Source: Peptostreptococcaceae bacterium (GTDB lineage: Bacteria; Bacillota; Clostridia; Peptostreptococcales; Filifactoraceae). From it: DNA of 52,154 nt. The position numbers were made by a program, and so were the translations under genes. Position 1 is the stretch's first letter, and every line of letters begins with the position of its first letter. Positions 37,284 to 45,709 of this stretch are shown here, piece after piece. The DNA lies in assembly GCA_030528605.1 (NCBI GenBank), contig JAUMYO010000003.1, positions 21,316 through 73,469 on the forward strand, written 5' to 3'. The notes beneath the pieces were generated by a model, which did not search any database, was not told the DNA's origin, and was given only the letters and a program-made list of their open reading frames with translations.

Positions 37284-37868
37284 TTACAAACGCCTTTCCA
37301 TAATGGCATCGATCAAACCGTATTCTTTCGCTTCTTCCGCATCCAGAAAATTATCTCGTTCCGTATCGAGTTCGATCTTCTCGATCGGTCGTCCGGTCCT
37401 CTCCGCCAAGATCTTGTTCAGCTTTTCTCTCGCCTTCAAAATATATTCCGCATGGATCTTGATGTCTGTCGCCTGACCTTTTGCTCCTCCAAGAGGTTGA
37501 TGGATCATCACTGTAGAATTCGGCAACGCGTATCTTTTGCCTTTCGCTCCTGAAGCAAGAAGGACTGCGCCCATCGAAGCCGCCATCCCGACACAGATCG
37601 TCGATACATCCGGACGTATGAGCTGCATCGTATCATAGATCGCCATTCCCGCCGTGATCGATCCGCCCGGACTGTTGATATAAAAGTAGATATCCTTATC
37701 CGGGTCTTCCGCTTCCAAAAACAACATCTGGGCAACCACCAGGGACGCTGTCACATCATTCACTTCATCGCTCAAAAAAACGATGCGATCTTTTAACAAT
37801 CTGGAATATATATCATAACTTCTTTCTCCACGCCCGGTCTGCTCTACGACCACTGGTACATAAGCCAT
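37284..37868 (-). CDS. clpP: ATP-dependent Clp protease proteolytic subunit ClpP
   Basis: The 194-residue serine protease subunit forms a double heptamer with ClpX caps. The catalytic triad is Ser98 (GMAASMGA), His123 (MIHQPLGG) and Asp172 (TERDNF). [19 protein letters not shown] forms the oxyanion region. Length is standard. Preceded by a hairpin at 37889-37915 that parts it from the trigger factor gene. Confidence 0.98.
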   Translation of the reverse strand: MAYVPVVVEQTGRGERSYDIYSRLLKDRIVFLSDEVNDVTASLVVAQMLFLEAEDPDKDIYFYINSPGGSITAGMAIYDTMQLIRPDVSTICVGMAASMGAVLLASGAKGKRYALPNSTVMIHQPLGGAKGQATDIKIHAEYILKAREKLNKILAERTGRPIEKIELDTERDNFLDAEEAKEYGLIDAIMERRL

Positions 37869-37888
37869 ATTCCCCTCCTATTTGCTCA

Positions 37889-37915
37889 AAATACAGTAGA
37901 CACGCTACTGTATTT
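37889..37915 (-). terminator. Hairpin between tig and clpP
   Basis: A perfect 11-bp stem AAATACAGTAG/CTACTGTATTT with a 5-base loop. On the minus strand it ends in TTTTG, so it may be a partial terminator or processing site that sets different levels of trigger factor and ClpP. Confidence 0.6.
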
Positions 37916-37926
37916 CGTTCTTTTCA

Positions 37927-39207
37927 TTATATCGATTTACTGTTATCCAATAGAAGATCTACCGTTTTTCTGGAAACGATCGATCGCGTCAGACCGTTGT
38001 CTGCCGTTTTGAAGATCTCTTTGATCTTTTCCACTTCCATCTTGTACATATCCGCCATCTTTTGATACTCTTCATTCAGATCTTCTTCTGTAGCTGTAAT
38101 ATTCTCAAGCTTGGATACGGCTTCGAGCGCCAAGCTGATCTTGACACGCTTTTCAGCATCGCCTTTCATATTTTCCGCAAGGTCTTCTCTCGATGTGCCG
38201 GAGTACTTGAAATAAGACTCCAGATCCAATCCCTGGTATCTCAAGTTTTGCTCGAAGTCTCTGAACATCGCTTCCACTTCATTATCGACCATTACCTGAG
38301 GGATCTCGACCTCTGCTACATCAGCCAATTTTGAGACCACTTCATTTCTCATCGCGTTTTGAGCATACTCCGCTTTTTTGTTCTTCATATCGTCCGCGAT
38401 GCTCTTTCTAAGTTCTTCCACTGTTTCAAACTCTGTAGCCTCCGCTACGAAATCGTCATCCAGTGCAGGGATCTGTTTTTCTTTGATCTCGTTTACTTTA
38501 ACGGTAAAGACTGCATCTTTTCCCTTAAGATCCTCCGAATGATATTCCTCAGGGAATCTCACTTCGATATCTTTTTCCTGTCCGATCTCAAGCCCGACCA
38601 GCTGCTCTTCAAATCCCGGGATGAAAGATCCAGAACCTACGGTAAGCTCGTAGTTTTCAGCTTTTCCTCCATCAAAAGCAACTCCGTCGACCTTGCCTAA
38701 AAAGTCAAACAAAATGATATCTCCGTCTTTCACCGGACGATCTTCGATCGCTACAAGACGCGCATTGTTCTCCAACATATGTCCGATCTCATGATCGATA
38801 TCTTCATCGGTCACTTCGGACTCCACTTTGGAAACTTCCAGCCCTTTATATTCTCCAAGCTTCACCTCAGGCTTCACTTGGACTTCTACTGTCATTACCA
38901 ATTTCTCACCCTTGCCGATCGACTCGATATCCACGGACGGACGGTCGATCACATCGAGTTCCAGCTCTTCGATCGCGGATGTATAGGCTTCGGGAAACAC
39001 GAGGTCGATCGCTTCATCATAAAAAACGCCTTCTCCATAAAGCTTTTCTATCATCGCTCTCGTTGCTTTTCCTTTACGAAATCCTTGTATGTTAAACTTT
39101 CCTTTATTCTTTTGATATGCTTTTTGGATCGCATTTTCAAAAGCATCCGCTTCGATCTCCAAGCTAAATTTTACAACATTTTTTTCGTGACTCAATATTT
39201 GACTCAT
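37927..39207 (-). CDS. tig: Trigger factor (ribosome-bound chaperone, peptidyl-prolyl isomerase)
   Basis: The 426-residue chaperone docks near the ribosome exit tunnel. The ribosome-binding motif is FRKGKATRAMIEKLYG (consensus GFRxGKxP, with the proline replaced by Ala). The FKBP domain spans about 160-245 (VKDGDIILFDFLGKVDG; ELTVGSGSFIPGFEEQLVG), and the helical C-domain follows. The start at 39207 has an AGGAGGG site; the longer in-frame start at 39237 has none. Confidence 0.96.
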   Translation of the reverse strand: MSQILSHEKNVVKFSLEIEADAFENAIQKAYQKNKGKFNIQGFRKGKATRAMIEKLYGEGVFYDEAIDLVFPEAYTSAIEELELDVIDRPSVDIESIGKGEKLVMTVEVQVKPEVKLGEYKGLEVSKVESEVTDEDIDHEIGHMLENNARLVAIEDRPVKDGDIILFDFLGKVDGVAFDGGKAENYELTVGSGSFIPGFEEQLVGLEIGQEKDIEVRFPEEYHSEDLKGKDAVFTVKVNEIKEKQIPALDDDFVAEATEFETVEELRKSIADDMKNKKAEYAQNAMRNEVVSKLADVAEVEIPQVMVDNEVEAMFRDFEQNLRYQGLDLESYFKYSGTSREDLAENMKGDAEKRVKISLALEAVSKLENITATEEDLNEEYQKMADMYKMEVEKIKEIFKTADNGLTRSIVSRKTVDLLLDNSKSI

Positions 39208-39247
39208 GATCCCTCCTAAAAAGATACTTTTCTCCATTTTCTGTTAC

Positions 39248-39275
39248 ATTATACCATAGCACACTGATTTTTCAA
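39248..39275 (-). promoter_or_regulatory. Sigma-A promoter of tig-clpP-clpX
   Basis: Minus-strand TTGAAA (39275-39270), a 16-base spacer and TATAAT (39253-39248), about 40 bases upstream of the trigger factor start codon. No CtsR- or CIRCE-like repeat was seen beside it. Confidence 0.75.
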
Positions 39276-39329
39276 ACAAAAATATTTCTTACAAGATCGA
39301 TGGGTATTCTTTGCTCCGCTATGGTCCCT

Positions 39330-40139
39330 CTAAGCAAAGATCTCGATCAGCGCACGCTTCGCTTCCTCAAAAGCGATGAAGTACGGACTCGTCGCGATAA
39401 ATATCGCCTGTGCATCTTTTGCAAGATCTCTGATAAATCCGATGCGCTCGCCGCGGTCCATATATTCCATGTCTTTTGAGAAAAAGTCCAGGTCCAGATC
39501 CAGCACATAATCGCTTGTAAAGCTCTTCTTTGAAAAGCTTCGCATCGAATCGTTCGAGTCGATGACGGCAAGCTTTGATATCTTCCCTTCATAGAGGAGC
39601 GGTTTGATAAAATTGCCGACATTCAGCACCAGATTCGTATATAAAAGATCCCAAATGTCCTCATCAAGATCATATCCCGAAAGATCGGACCTCATCACCT
39701 CCGGCAGATCAGGCAATCCGAGCCGAGCAGATCCCTCCTGGATATTCGACTTCTCACAAAACGAAGATCTTTGTTCATCCGGATCGCGAAGATCCTTGTG
39801 CTGGTCCACATGAACAAAGCCCATCGAGCTTTTTCCGCTCCTGCGCAAAAAATTCTTGTAGAAGTAATAGCAGTGATTGTGATTGTCGAATATAAAGCGA
39901 TCCCCATCTCGAATAAAATACTTCAATCCCTTGTTTACCCGCTCCTGTCCTTCTTCATCGATCTCAACGAAAGAAGGATCTTCCGACTCCTCGATGCTCG
40001 TCGATCGCCCCTCGATCATACGAGGAACATAGATCATTTTCTGTGTTCTTTGCTCAAAGGAAAAGATATTATTCCCGACCGGCTCCTTAATATGGAAGGG
40101 ATACCGATAAAGTCCCGTACGGTCATTATACTTAATCAT
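39330..40139 (-). CDS. UPF0489 family protein
   Basis: The 269-residue product fits the UPF0489 (C5orf22-like) family. Three clusters of possible metal ligands are seen: FDNHNHC (about 84-90), HVDQHKD (110-116) and DLDLDFF (214-220). This spacing recalls the arginase/deacetylase metal site, so a hydrolase role is plausible but unproven. The gene lies two bases after ychF and is probably cotranscribed with it. Confidence 0.8.
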   Translation of the reverse strand: MIKYNDRTGLYRYPFHIKEPVGNNIFSFEQRTQKMIYVPRMIEGRSTSIEESEDPSFVEIDEEGQERVNKGLKYFIRDGDRFIFDNHNHCYYFYKNFLRRSGKSSMGFVHVDQHKDLRDPDEQRSSFCEKSNIQEGSARLGLPDLPEVMRSDLSGYDLDEDIWDLLYTNLVLNVGNFIKPLLYEGKISKLAVIDSNDSMRSFSKKSFTSDYVLDLDLDFFSKDMEYMDRGERIGFIRDLAKDAQAIFIATSPYFIAFEEAKRALIEIFA

Positions 40140-40141
40140 TC

Positions 40142-41239
40142 CTATACATTGAATCGGAAAAGGACCACATCACCGTCTTTCATCACATAGTCTTTTCCTT
40201 CAAGGCGTACCAATCCTTTTTCTCTGGCACTCGCCAGATTGCCGCCGTGCTTCATCAACTCTTCAAACGAAATGGTCTCTGCCCGAATAAATCCGCGCTC
40301 GATATCCGAGTGGATCTTTCCGGCTGCTTGCGGAGCCTTCGTTCCGTTGATGATGGTCCAGGCTCTTGTCTCTTGCGGTCCTGCGGTCAGGAAGGAGATC
40401 AGCCCCAACAAAGTATAACTTTCTTTGACCAATTTATCCAAGCCGGACTCGCTCAATCCCAGTTCTTCCAAAAACATCGCCTTTTCGTCATCCTTAAGCA
40501 AAGAGATCTCCGCCTCGATCTGAGCACTTACGACGACCACGCCGGAATTCTCGGTCTTAGCAAAATCACGAACCGTCTGTACATACGGATCATTCTGTCC
40601 GTCATCCGCCACATCGCTTTCCGAAACATTCGCCACATAAATGATCGGCTTATAGCTCAAAAGATCCAGCGATCCCACAAAAACTTTCTCCTCTTCTGTC
40701 AGCTCTGCCGTTCGAGCGGATGCGGAAGACTCCAGCACCGAGAGGAGCTTTGTGATGATGGCGATCTCTTTTTCCAAACTCTTGTCCGCTTTGGCAGCTT
40801 TTTGCGTCTTTTGCAATCTTCTTTCCAAGATCTCGATATCCGAAAAGATCAGCTCCAAATTGATGGTCTCGATATCCCGAAGCGGATCGACGCTGCCGTC
40901 CACATGCGTGATATTTTCATCTTCAAAGCAGCGCACGACATGAACGATCGCCTCCACCTCACGGATATGTGATAAGAATTTATTTCCCAATCCTTCGCCC
41001 TTGCTCGCTCCTCGAACGAGACCCGCTATATCATAAAACTCAATATAGGTCGGTACGATCTTTTTAGACTCATAAATTTTTGCAAGCTCCGATAATCTTT
41101 CATCCGGTACCGATACCACACCGACATTCGGCTCGATCGTACAAAACGGATAATTCGCCGATTCCGCGCCCGCTTGCGTGATCGCATTAAAAAGCGTACT
41201 CTTTCCTACATTCGGTAATCCTACTATTCCTAATTTCAT
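40142..41239 (-). CDS. ychF: Ribosome-associated GTPase/ATPase YchF
   Basis: The 365-residue Obg-family P-loop protein has G1 GLPNVGKS (7-14), the G3 region DIAGLVRGASKGEGLGNKFL and the C-terminal TGS-like domain (TIINGTKAPQAAGKIHSDIERGF; KEGLVRLEGKDYVMKDGDV region). YchF binds ATP in preference to GTP and links to ribosomes and the oxidative stress response. Promoter at 41272-41301. Confidence 0.97.
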   Translation of the reverse strand: MKLGIVGLPNVGKSTLFNAITQAGAESANYPFCTIEPNVGVVSVPDERLSELAKIYESKKIVPTYIEFYDIAGLVRGASKGEGLGNKFLSHIREVEAIVHVVRCFEDENITHVDGSVDPLRDIETINLELIFSDIEILERRLQKTQKAAKADKSLEKEIAIITKLLSVLESSASARTAELTEEEKVFVGSLDLLSYKPIIYVANVSESDVADDGQNDPYVQTVRDFAKTENSGVVVVSAQIEAEISLLKDDEKAMFLEELGLSESGLDKLVKESYTLLGLISFLTAGPQETRAWTIINGTKAPQAAGKIHSDIERGFIRAETISFEELMKHGGNLASAREKGLVRLEGKDYVMKDGDVVLFRFNV

Positions 41240-41271
41240 GACCGTTTCCTTTCATCAAAACATAACGCCTC

Positions 41272-41301
41272 ATTATAACATTATTTTATACGAATTAGCA
41301 A
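41272..41301 (-). promoter_or_regulatory. Probable promoter of ychF
   Basis: Minus-strand TTGCTA (41301-41296), 18-base spacer, TATAAT (41277-41272), about 30 bases upstream of the ychF start codon. Confidence 0.6.
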
Positions 41302-41341
41302 TACAAAAGACTTTTTCATAAAAATCGCTAAAAAGTACGCT

Positions 41342-41388
41342 AAAAAGCCGACTGACTTTTCAAAAGATCGATCGGCTTTCATTTTTTT
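41342..41388 (-). terminator. Bidirectional terminator downstream of the nqr operon
   Basis: Outer stem AAAGCCGA/TCGGCTTT (41344-41351, 41372-41379) with an inner CTTTT/AAAAG stem. T-runs follow on both strands (TTTTTTT at 41382-41388; TTTTT on the minus strand at 41346-41342). Confidence 0.75.
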
Positions 41389-41456
41389 ATCCTATCCCGA
41401 GCACAAGAGCGATCGCTGGATCATTTCATCTCTAACACCCTTGTTACGTCCGGCAT

Positions 41457-42557
41457 TTAGAATTTATCATACAGGATATCTTCTTCCGCAAGACCTTTTT
41501 GTTTGAGAAGTTCTACAACGGAATCGATCATCACGCCGCTTCCGCAAAGATATGCTTCGCACTGCGGACCATTGTCGATATACTTTTTGATCGCATCGGT
41601 CACCCGACCGCGCTCGCCTGCCCATGAAGAACTTTCAGAAACACGCGAGAGACAAGGAACATATTTGAAGTTCGGAAGCTCTTTTTGAAGCTGCTCGAAT
41701 TCTTCATGGAAGAAGAGTTCGTCTTCCACCTTGGCACCGAAGAAGAAAGTAGCCTTCCTGTGTGTGAGCTTTTCTTCACGCATATATCGCAGGATCGAAA
41801 GGATCGGTGCCATTCCCGTACCGATCGCTACCATGACCATCTCCTTGTCATTCTCTCGATAGTAGAAATCTCCGTAAGGTCCGACCACAGTGACTTTCTG
41901 ACCGGCATGAAGATGGTAGTGGACATAAGAGGAAACGATCCCCTCCGGCACATGACCGATCAAAAGCCCTACATGATTTTTATCATTTGGAGAAGATGCG
42001 ATCGAATAAGCTCGGTAGACTTCTTCCGAGGATCCTTTATATTTTTTGCTCATAAGCTGGATATATTGACCCGGCTTAAAGTGGATCTCTTTGCCTTCCG
42101 GAAGCTCCATGATCAGATTTTTGATCGTATCGGTCACATTTTCATTCGATATGACCGTATAATCATATTGCTTCACATTGAACAGCTCTTCATCGATCTC
42201 GATCTTCATGTCATTCTTAACTTTGACCTGACAGCAAAGGCGTACATGGTCCGCTTCTTCCTCTTTTGAAATAAAACTCTCCTCTGTAGGAAGCAGAGGT
42301 CCTGCACCTTCCAAGACCTTCGCCTTACAAAATCCACAGCTGCCTTTTCCGCCACAAGCAGACGGGATGAAGATCTCATTGTCGACCAGAAGCGTCAGAA
42401 GCGTCGATCCGCCCCGAACATCAAGATCTTTTTCTTCATTGATCGTAATTTTTACATCACCATAATCGTTCACCGTTTTGTTTGCCGCCGTGATCAAGAG
42501 AGTCAGTATAGCAGCGATCGCTGTGATGATCACAACGGTTATTATTACATGCTCCAT
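41457..42557 (-). CDS. nqrF: Na+-translocating NADH:quinone reductase subunit F
   Basis: The 366-residue subunit has an N-terminal membrane helix, a [2Fe-2S] domain with Cys68, Cys74, Cys77 (ACGGKGSCGFCKA) and Cys108/109, and a ferredoxin-reductase module: the FAD motif RAYSIASSP and the NADH-binding region GTGMAPILSILRYM, ending YLCGSGVMIDSVVELL. It takes electrons from NADH into the complex. The pattern is NqrF, which Rnf complexes lack. It is the last gene of the operon, 9 bases after nqrE. Confidence 0.93.
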   Translation of the reverse strand: MEHVIITVVIITAIAAILTLLITAANKTVNDYGDVKITINEEKDLDVRGGSTLLTLLVDNEIFIPSACGGKGSCGFCKAKVLEGAGPLLPTEESFISKEEEADHVRLCCQVKVKNDMKIEIDEELFNVKQYDYTVISNENVTDTIKNLIMELPEGKEIHFKPGQYIQLMSKKYKGSSEEVYRAYSIASSPNDKNHVGLLIGHVPEGIVSSYVHYHLHAGQKVTVVGPYGDFYYRENDKEMVMVAIGTGMAPILSILRYMREEKLTHRKATFFFGAKVEDELFFHEEFEQLQKELPNFKYVPCLSRVSESSSWAGERGRVTDAIKKYIDNGPQCEAYLCGSGVMIDSVVELLKQKGLAEEDILYDKF

Positions 42558-42566
42558 AAAACCCTC

Positions 42567-43154
42567 CTACTGAATCTGCACAATGCCTGAAAATCCGATG
42601 AATGCCAATGCCATGATCCCTGTGATGATCAATGTGATCCCTGCATCTTCAAGTCCTTTTGGCAATTTATTCTTTTTGATCTTCTGACGGATACCTGCCA
42701 TCGCGGAGATCGCAAGCGTCCAACCGATCCCTGAACCAAGACCGAATGCCAAAGACTGCATAAAGTTGTAATCACGAATGATCATAAACAAACTCACTCC
42801 CAGCACCGCACAGTTTACGGTGATCAAAGGAAGGAAGATCCCCAGCGCATAATACAGGGTCGGAAAATATCGATCGACGACCATTTCGACAAGCTGCACA
42901 AAAGCCGCGATCGAAATGATGAATACGATAAAACGAAAGTTCTCCAGCCCAAACGGAACCAGCAGTTTGTAGTAGATAAAATAGTTGATGACCGTCGTAA
43001 GAGTGATGACGAAGGTTACGGCAATGCCCAAGCTATACGCGGTTTTGATCTCCTTGGAGACCGCGATGAAGGAACACATCCCCAAAAAGTTTGCGAGGAT
43101 CATGTTGTTCGTAAAGATCGCCGCAAAGAATATTACTATCGGATTGATCGACAT
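42567..43154 (-). CDS. nqrE: Na+-NQR subunit E
   Basis: The 195-residue membrane subunit has six hydrophobic segments. FTNNMILANFLGMCSF (with the Cys that binds the intramembrane iron site) and ALGIFLPLITVNCAVLG supply the two paired cysteines. RDYNF and GSGIGWTLAI match NqrE better than RnfA. One base overlaps nqrD. Confidence 0.92.
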   Translation of the reverse strand: MSINPIVIFFAAIFTNNMILANFLGMCSFIAVSKEIKTAYSLGIAVTFVITLTTVINYFIYYKLLVPFGLENFRFIVFIISIAAFVQLVEMVVDRYFPTLYYALGIFLPLITVNCAVLGVSLFMIIRDYNFMQSLAFGLGSGIGWTLAISAMAGIRQKIKKNKLPKGLEDAGITLIITGIMALAFIGFSGIVQIQ

Positions 43155-43768
43155 TACGCTTTTCCTCCCTTCGCCTCAGATCTTTTTGCGATCCGATATT
43201 GAGAGACCCAAATGATCACAGCCAACACGAAAAATGCGGATGGCGGCATGATCATCAATGTCCAGTTTACAAATCCTTCCGGTACGACATGAAGTCCGAA
43301 GATCGTACCGAAGCCCAAAAGTTCCCGAACAAAAGCGATCATCAAAAGGACCACGGTGTATCCTCCACCGTATGCGATCCCGTCGACAAAAGATCCTGCC
43401 GGCGAATTGTTTTGAGCAAAAGCCTCACATCTTCCCATGATGATACAGTTCGTGATGATAAGACCGACATAAGGTCCGAGCGCCTTGCTCATATCCGGCC
43501 AATAAGCCTTCAAAAAGACATCCATCATGATGACGAAGAAAGAAATGATGAAAGTCTGTACGATCATTCGGATATGTTTTGGTGTGTAAGAGCGCAACGA
43601 TGCTACCAAAAACTCGGAGCATGCAGTCGTCAACATCAATCCGAGCCCCATGACCAAAGAGTTCATCATTAGGTTCGTAACAGCCAGCGAGGAACAGATC
43701 CCAAGGATCTGGACAAGTACGGGGTTGTCGGTGATAAAACCCTTGTGCATGATCTCTTTTATTTTCAT
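43154..43768 (-). CDS. nqrD: Na+-NQR subunit D
   Basis: The 204-residue membrane subunit is related to NqrE with inverted topology. VLVQILGICSSLAVT and VGLIITNCIIMGRCEAFA hold the paired cysteines. FVRELLGFGTIFGL and MIMPPSAFFVLAVIIW are typical of NqrD. It is one base downstream of nqrC. Confidence 0.92.
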   Translation of the reverse strand: MKIKEIMHKGFITDNPVLVQILGICSSLAVTNLMMNSLVMGLGLMLTTACSEFLVASLRSYTPKHIRMIVQTFIISFFVIMMDVFLKAYWPDMSKALGPYVGLIITNCIIMGRCEAFAQNNSPAGSFVDGIAYGGGYTVVLLMIAFVRELLGFGTIFGLHVVPEGFVNWTLMIMPPSAFFVLAVIIWVSQYRIAKRSEAKGGKA

Positions 43769-43769
43769 C

Positions 43770-44414
43770 CTACTGTCCCCCCTTAAAATTTTCTTTGATC
43801 TGCAGAATATTCTCGTTTAGCAGATCGCGCATCGAAGCGGATGTGAGCGTCGCCCCTGTGATCGCTTCAATATTCGCTCCTTTTTGCGGCGGATAATCAA
43901 AAAACTTTCCATCGGTCAAGAGAAGATCCAAATTTCGGAACTGCCCTTTGAATCGATCCTCTTCGATCCGTCCACCAAGACCCGGCGTCTCACTGTGTGT
44001 TACGATGTCCATACCGATCATTTGCTCCAGATCTTTGTCCAGAGCGACCAACGCATCCACCGTTCCCCACAACGCTTTGCCCGTGATCGGAAATACATAG
44101 GATCTTACTTCGCCATTTTCCGTATAGATATAGTAATTCGGCTCCAAAGAGGATCCACTCGTGTCCATAAAATCGATCGGTTTTACTTCCACATGTTTCT
44201 CAAAGATCTCTTCTGCCTGCTCCGGCGTTTCAAAAGGAACATTCATCGCATACAAGAGCTTCTGGTGAAAGATCGCCTTTTGTTGCAACTCGATCTTCTC
44301 CTTGGTCGCAAAGTCCAGCAGTGCCAATATCAGCACCATCACAAACGCCAGCACCGTCATAAAAACGAGCGGATACCACAATGTATCGTTTCGTGAAGTC
44401 TTCGCCTTAGCCAT
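43770..44414 (-). CDS. nqrC: Na+-NQR subunit C (covalent FMN)
   Basis: The 214-residue subunit has one N-terminal transmembrane helix and an extracytoplasmic domain whose IEAITGATLTSAS motif carries the threonine that binds FMN by a phosphoester. GLGGRIEEDRFKGQF is also characteristic. The start at 44414 (MAKAKTSRND) has GGGGGCGG upstream and overlaps the nqrB end by 8 bases; the longer in-frame start at 44468 lies inside nqrB and is unlikely. FMN attachment needs an ApbE-type transferase not present in this window. Confidence 0.92.
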   Translation of the reverse strand: MAKAKTSRNDTLWYPLVFMTVLAFVMVLILALLDFATKEKIELQQKAIFHQKLLYAMNVPFETPEQAEEIFEKHVEVKPIDFMDTSGSSLEPNYYIYTENGEVRSYVFPITGKALWGTVDALVALDKDLEQMIGMDIVTHSETPGLGGRIEEDRFKGQFRNLDLLLTDGKFFDYPPQKGANIEAITGATLTSASMRDLLNENILQIKENFKGGQ

Positions 44415-45372
44415 TTGTAACCGCCCCCTTCTTTTTCTTTTTATCATTATGTGATCTGACGGTCTCATCGACCAACGGTACGAAAGTATTGGCGATCAAG
44501 ATCGCAAACATCATCCCTTCTGCAAAAAGCGAGAAGCTTCGGATGATGAAAGTTACGATACCGATAATGATCCCGTAGATCCATTTGCCCTCTTTTGTCG
44601 ATGCTGCCGAGACCGGATCCGTCGCCATAAAGACAGCTCCAAACAGGAATCCGCCGCTAAGCACACCATGGATCGGCGAGATCAGCTGAGCAGATGACAC
44701 AGCACCTATCACAAAACTTGCTCCAAAAAAACCGACTACACAGGCAACCATGATCTCCCATGCCGCTGTTTTTTTGTATATCAAATAAGCCGCTCCCAAA
44801 AGGATCAGCACTTTGCTCGTCTCACCCATTACCCCGTTGATATTTCCGATCAGAAGATGACTGAGCTCCGAAAGAGCATTCTCACTTCGATATTGGATCA
44901 GCGGAGTAGCCGTTGTGATCGCTTCGACCGCCGGATTGATCCACTTCACAAAACCGCCCGGAAAAGAGGATGCCGCCTGCGTCCAATGGATCGTCATGAA
45001 ATTAGGGAAACACACATAGGCGAAAGCACGACCGACCAAAGCCGGATTGAAAACATTCCTTCCGAATCCGCCAAATGCCATTTTACCAAAAACGACACCA
45101 AACAGGATACCGACTACAGCGATCCAATAAGGGATCGATGGAGGCAAGGTCAATGTGTATAATATCGCGGTCACAAAAACCGACTCCGTCACCGGCTTGT
45201 TCTCCGCCTTCGTAAACAGATATTCTGCAAGAAATGCAAAAGCCAACACCACCAACTGAACAGCGATGGTCCGCCAGCCATAAAAAAAGATCGATGCGAT
45301 GACGAGCGGGCAAAGTGCAGTAAGCACATTTGTCATCATCTTCTGCCTTTGGATCAATTTCTTAGAACTCAA
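44407..45372 (-). CDS. nqrB: Na+-NQR subunit B (covalent FMN, main channel)
   Basis: The 321-residue membrane protein carries LPPSIPYWIAVVGILFGVVFGK, GGFGRNVFNPALVGRAF-like family sequence and the flavin site AITTATPL. It is shorter than Vibrio NqrB (about 410), so the N-terminal quinone-linked region may be reduced. The start is TTG at 45372 after AGGAG; an ATG at 45339 with AAAGG upstream is the alternative. No nqrA precedes it: the next 200 bases are non-coding and then a plus-strand locus begins. Confidence 0.9.
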   Translation of the reverse strand: MSSKKLIQRQKMMTNVLTALCPLVIASIFFYGWRTIAVQLVVLAFAFLAEYLFTKAENKPVTESVFVTAILYTLTLPPSIPYWIAVVGILFGVVFGKMAFGGFGRNVFNPALVGRAFAYVCFPNFMTIHWTQAASSFPGGFVKWINPAVEAITTATPLIQYRSENALSELSHLLIGNINGVMGETSKVLILLGAAYLIYKKTAAWEIMVACVVGFFGASFVIGAVSSAQLISPIHGVLSGGFLFGAVFMATDPVSAASTKEGKWIYGIIIGIVTFIIRSFSLFAEGMMFAILIANTFVPLVDETVRSHNDKKKKKGAVTNG

Positions 45373-45577
45373 CTTTCTTCACTCCTATTCTGAAATTACT
45401 TTATATCGATGATCCTTTTCATTCTATCACATTTTTGACAGTTTTGCCTGACTTATCTCTAAAATTTTATATATTTTCGCCCAAAAAACGTCTCCATTCC
45501 GCTAACGCCTCCGATACGAAGATCTGCATCCATTTGCCGATATCCGATCTATCCTCTTCCGAAAACATTATCTTCGC
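45373..45577. other. Divergent gap upstream of nqrB
   Basis: About 205 bases separate nqrB (leftward) from the rightward promoter of the Wadjet remnant. No clear promoter for nqr could be fixed; TAGAAT on the minus strand near 45425 is a possible -10 with no good -35. No gene or shared repeat was seen. Confidence 0.4.
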
Positions 45578-45605
45578 TTGACATCCGGATCATTAATATT
45601 AGAAT
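45578..45605 (+). promoter_or_regulatory. Surviving promoter of the Wadjet remnant
   Basis: TTGACA (45578-45583), a 16-base spacer and TAGAAT (45600-45605). It lies about 105 bases before the first homologous codons of the jetA remnant and points at it. AGAAAGGA at 45661 could be a leftover ribosome site. Confidence 0.7.
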
Positions 45606-45709
45606 GATATTATACTTCGACACGAATACTTTTATACAATATACTTATCGAACAAATCATAGAAAGGATACACCGCACCTCGAATCTCAACACGAATCGA
45701 AGACTATAA

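Noticed and set aside
41457-45372. Rnf complex
   Set aside because: The reductase subunit has the NqrF ferredoxin plus FAD/NADH layout, and NqrD/NqrE signatures fit better than RnfE/RnfA; no RnfB or RnfC is present.
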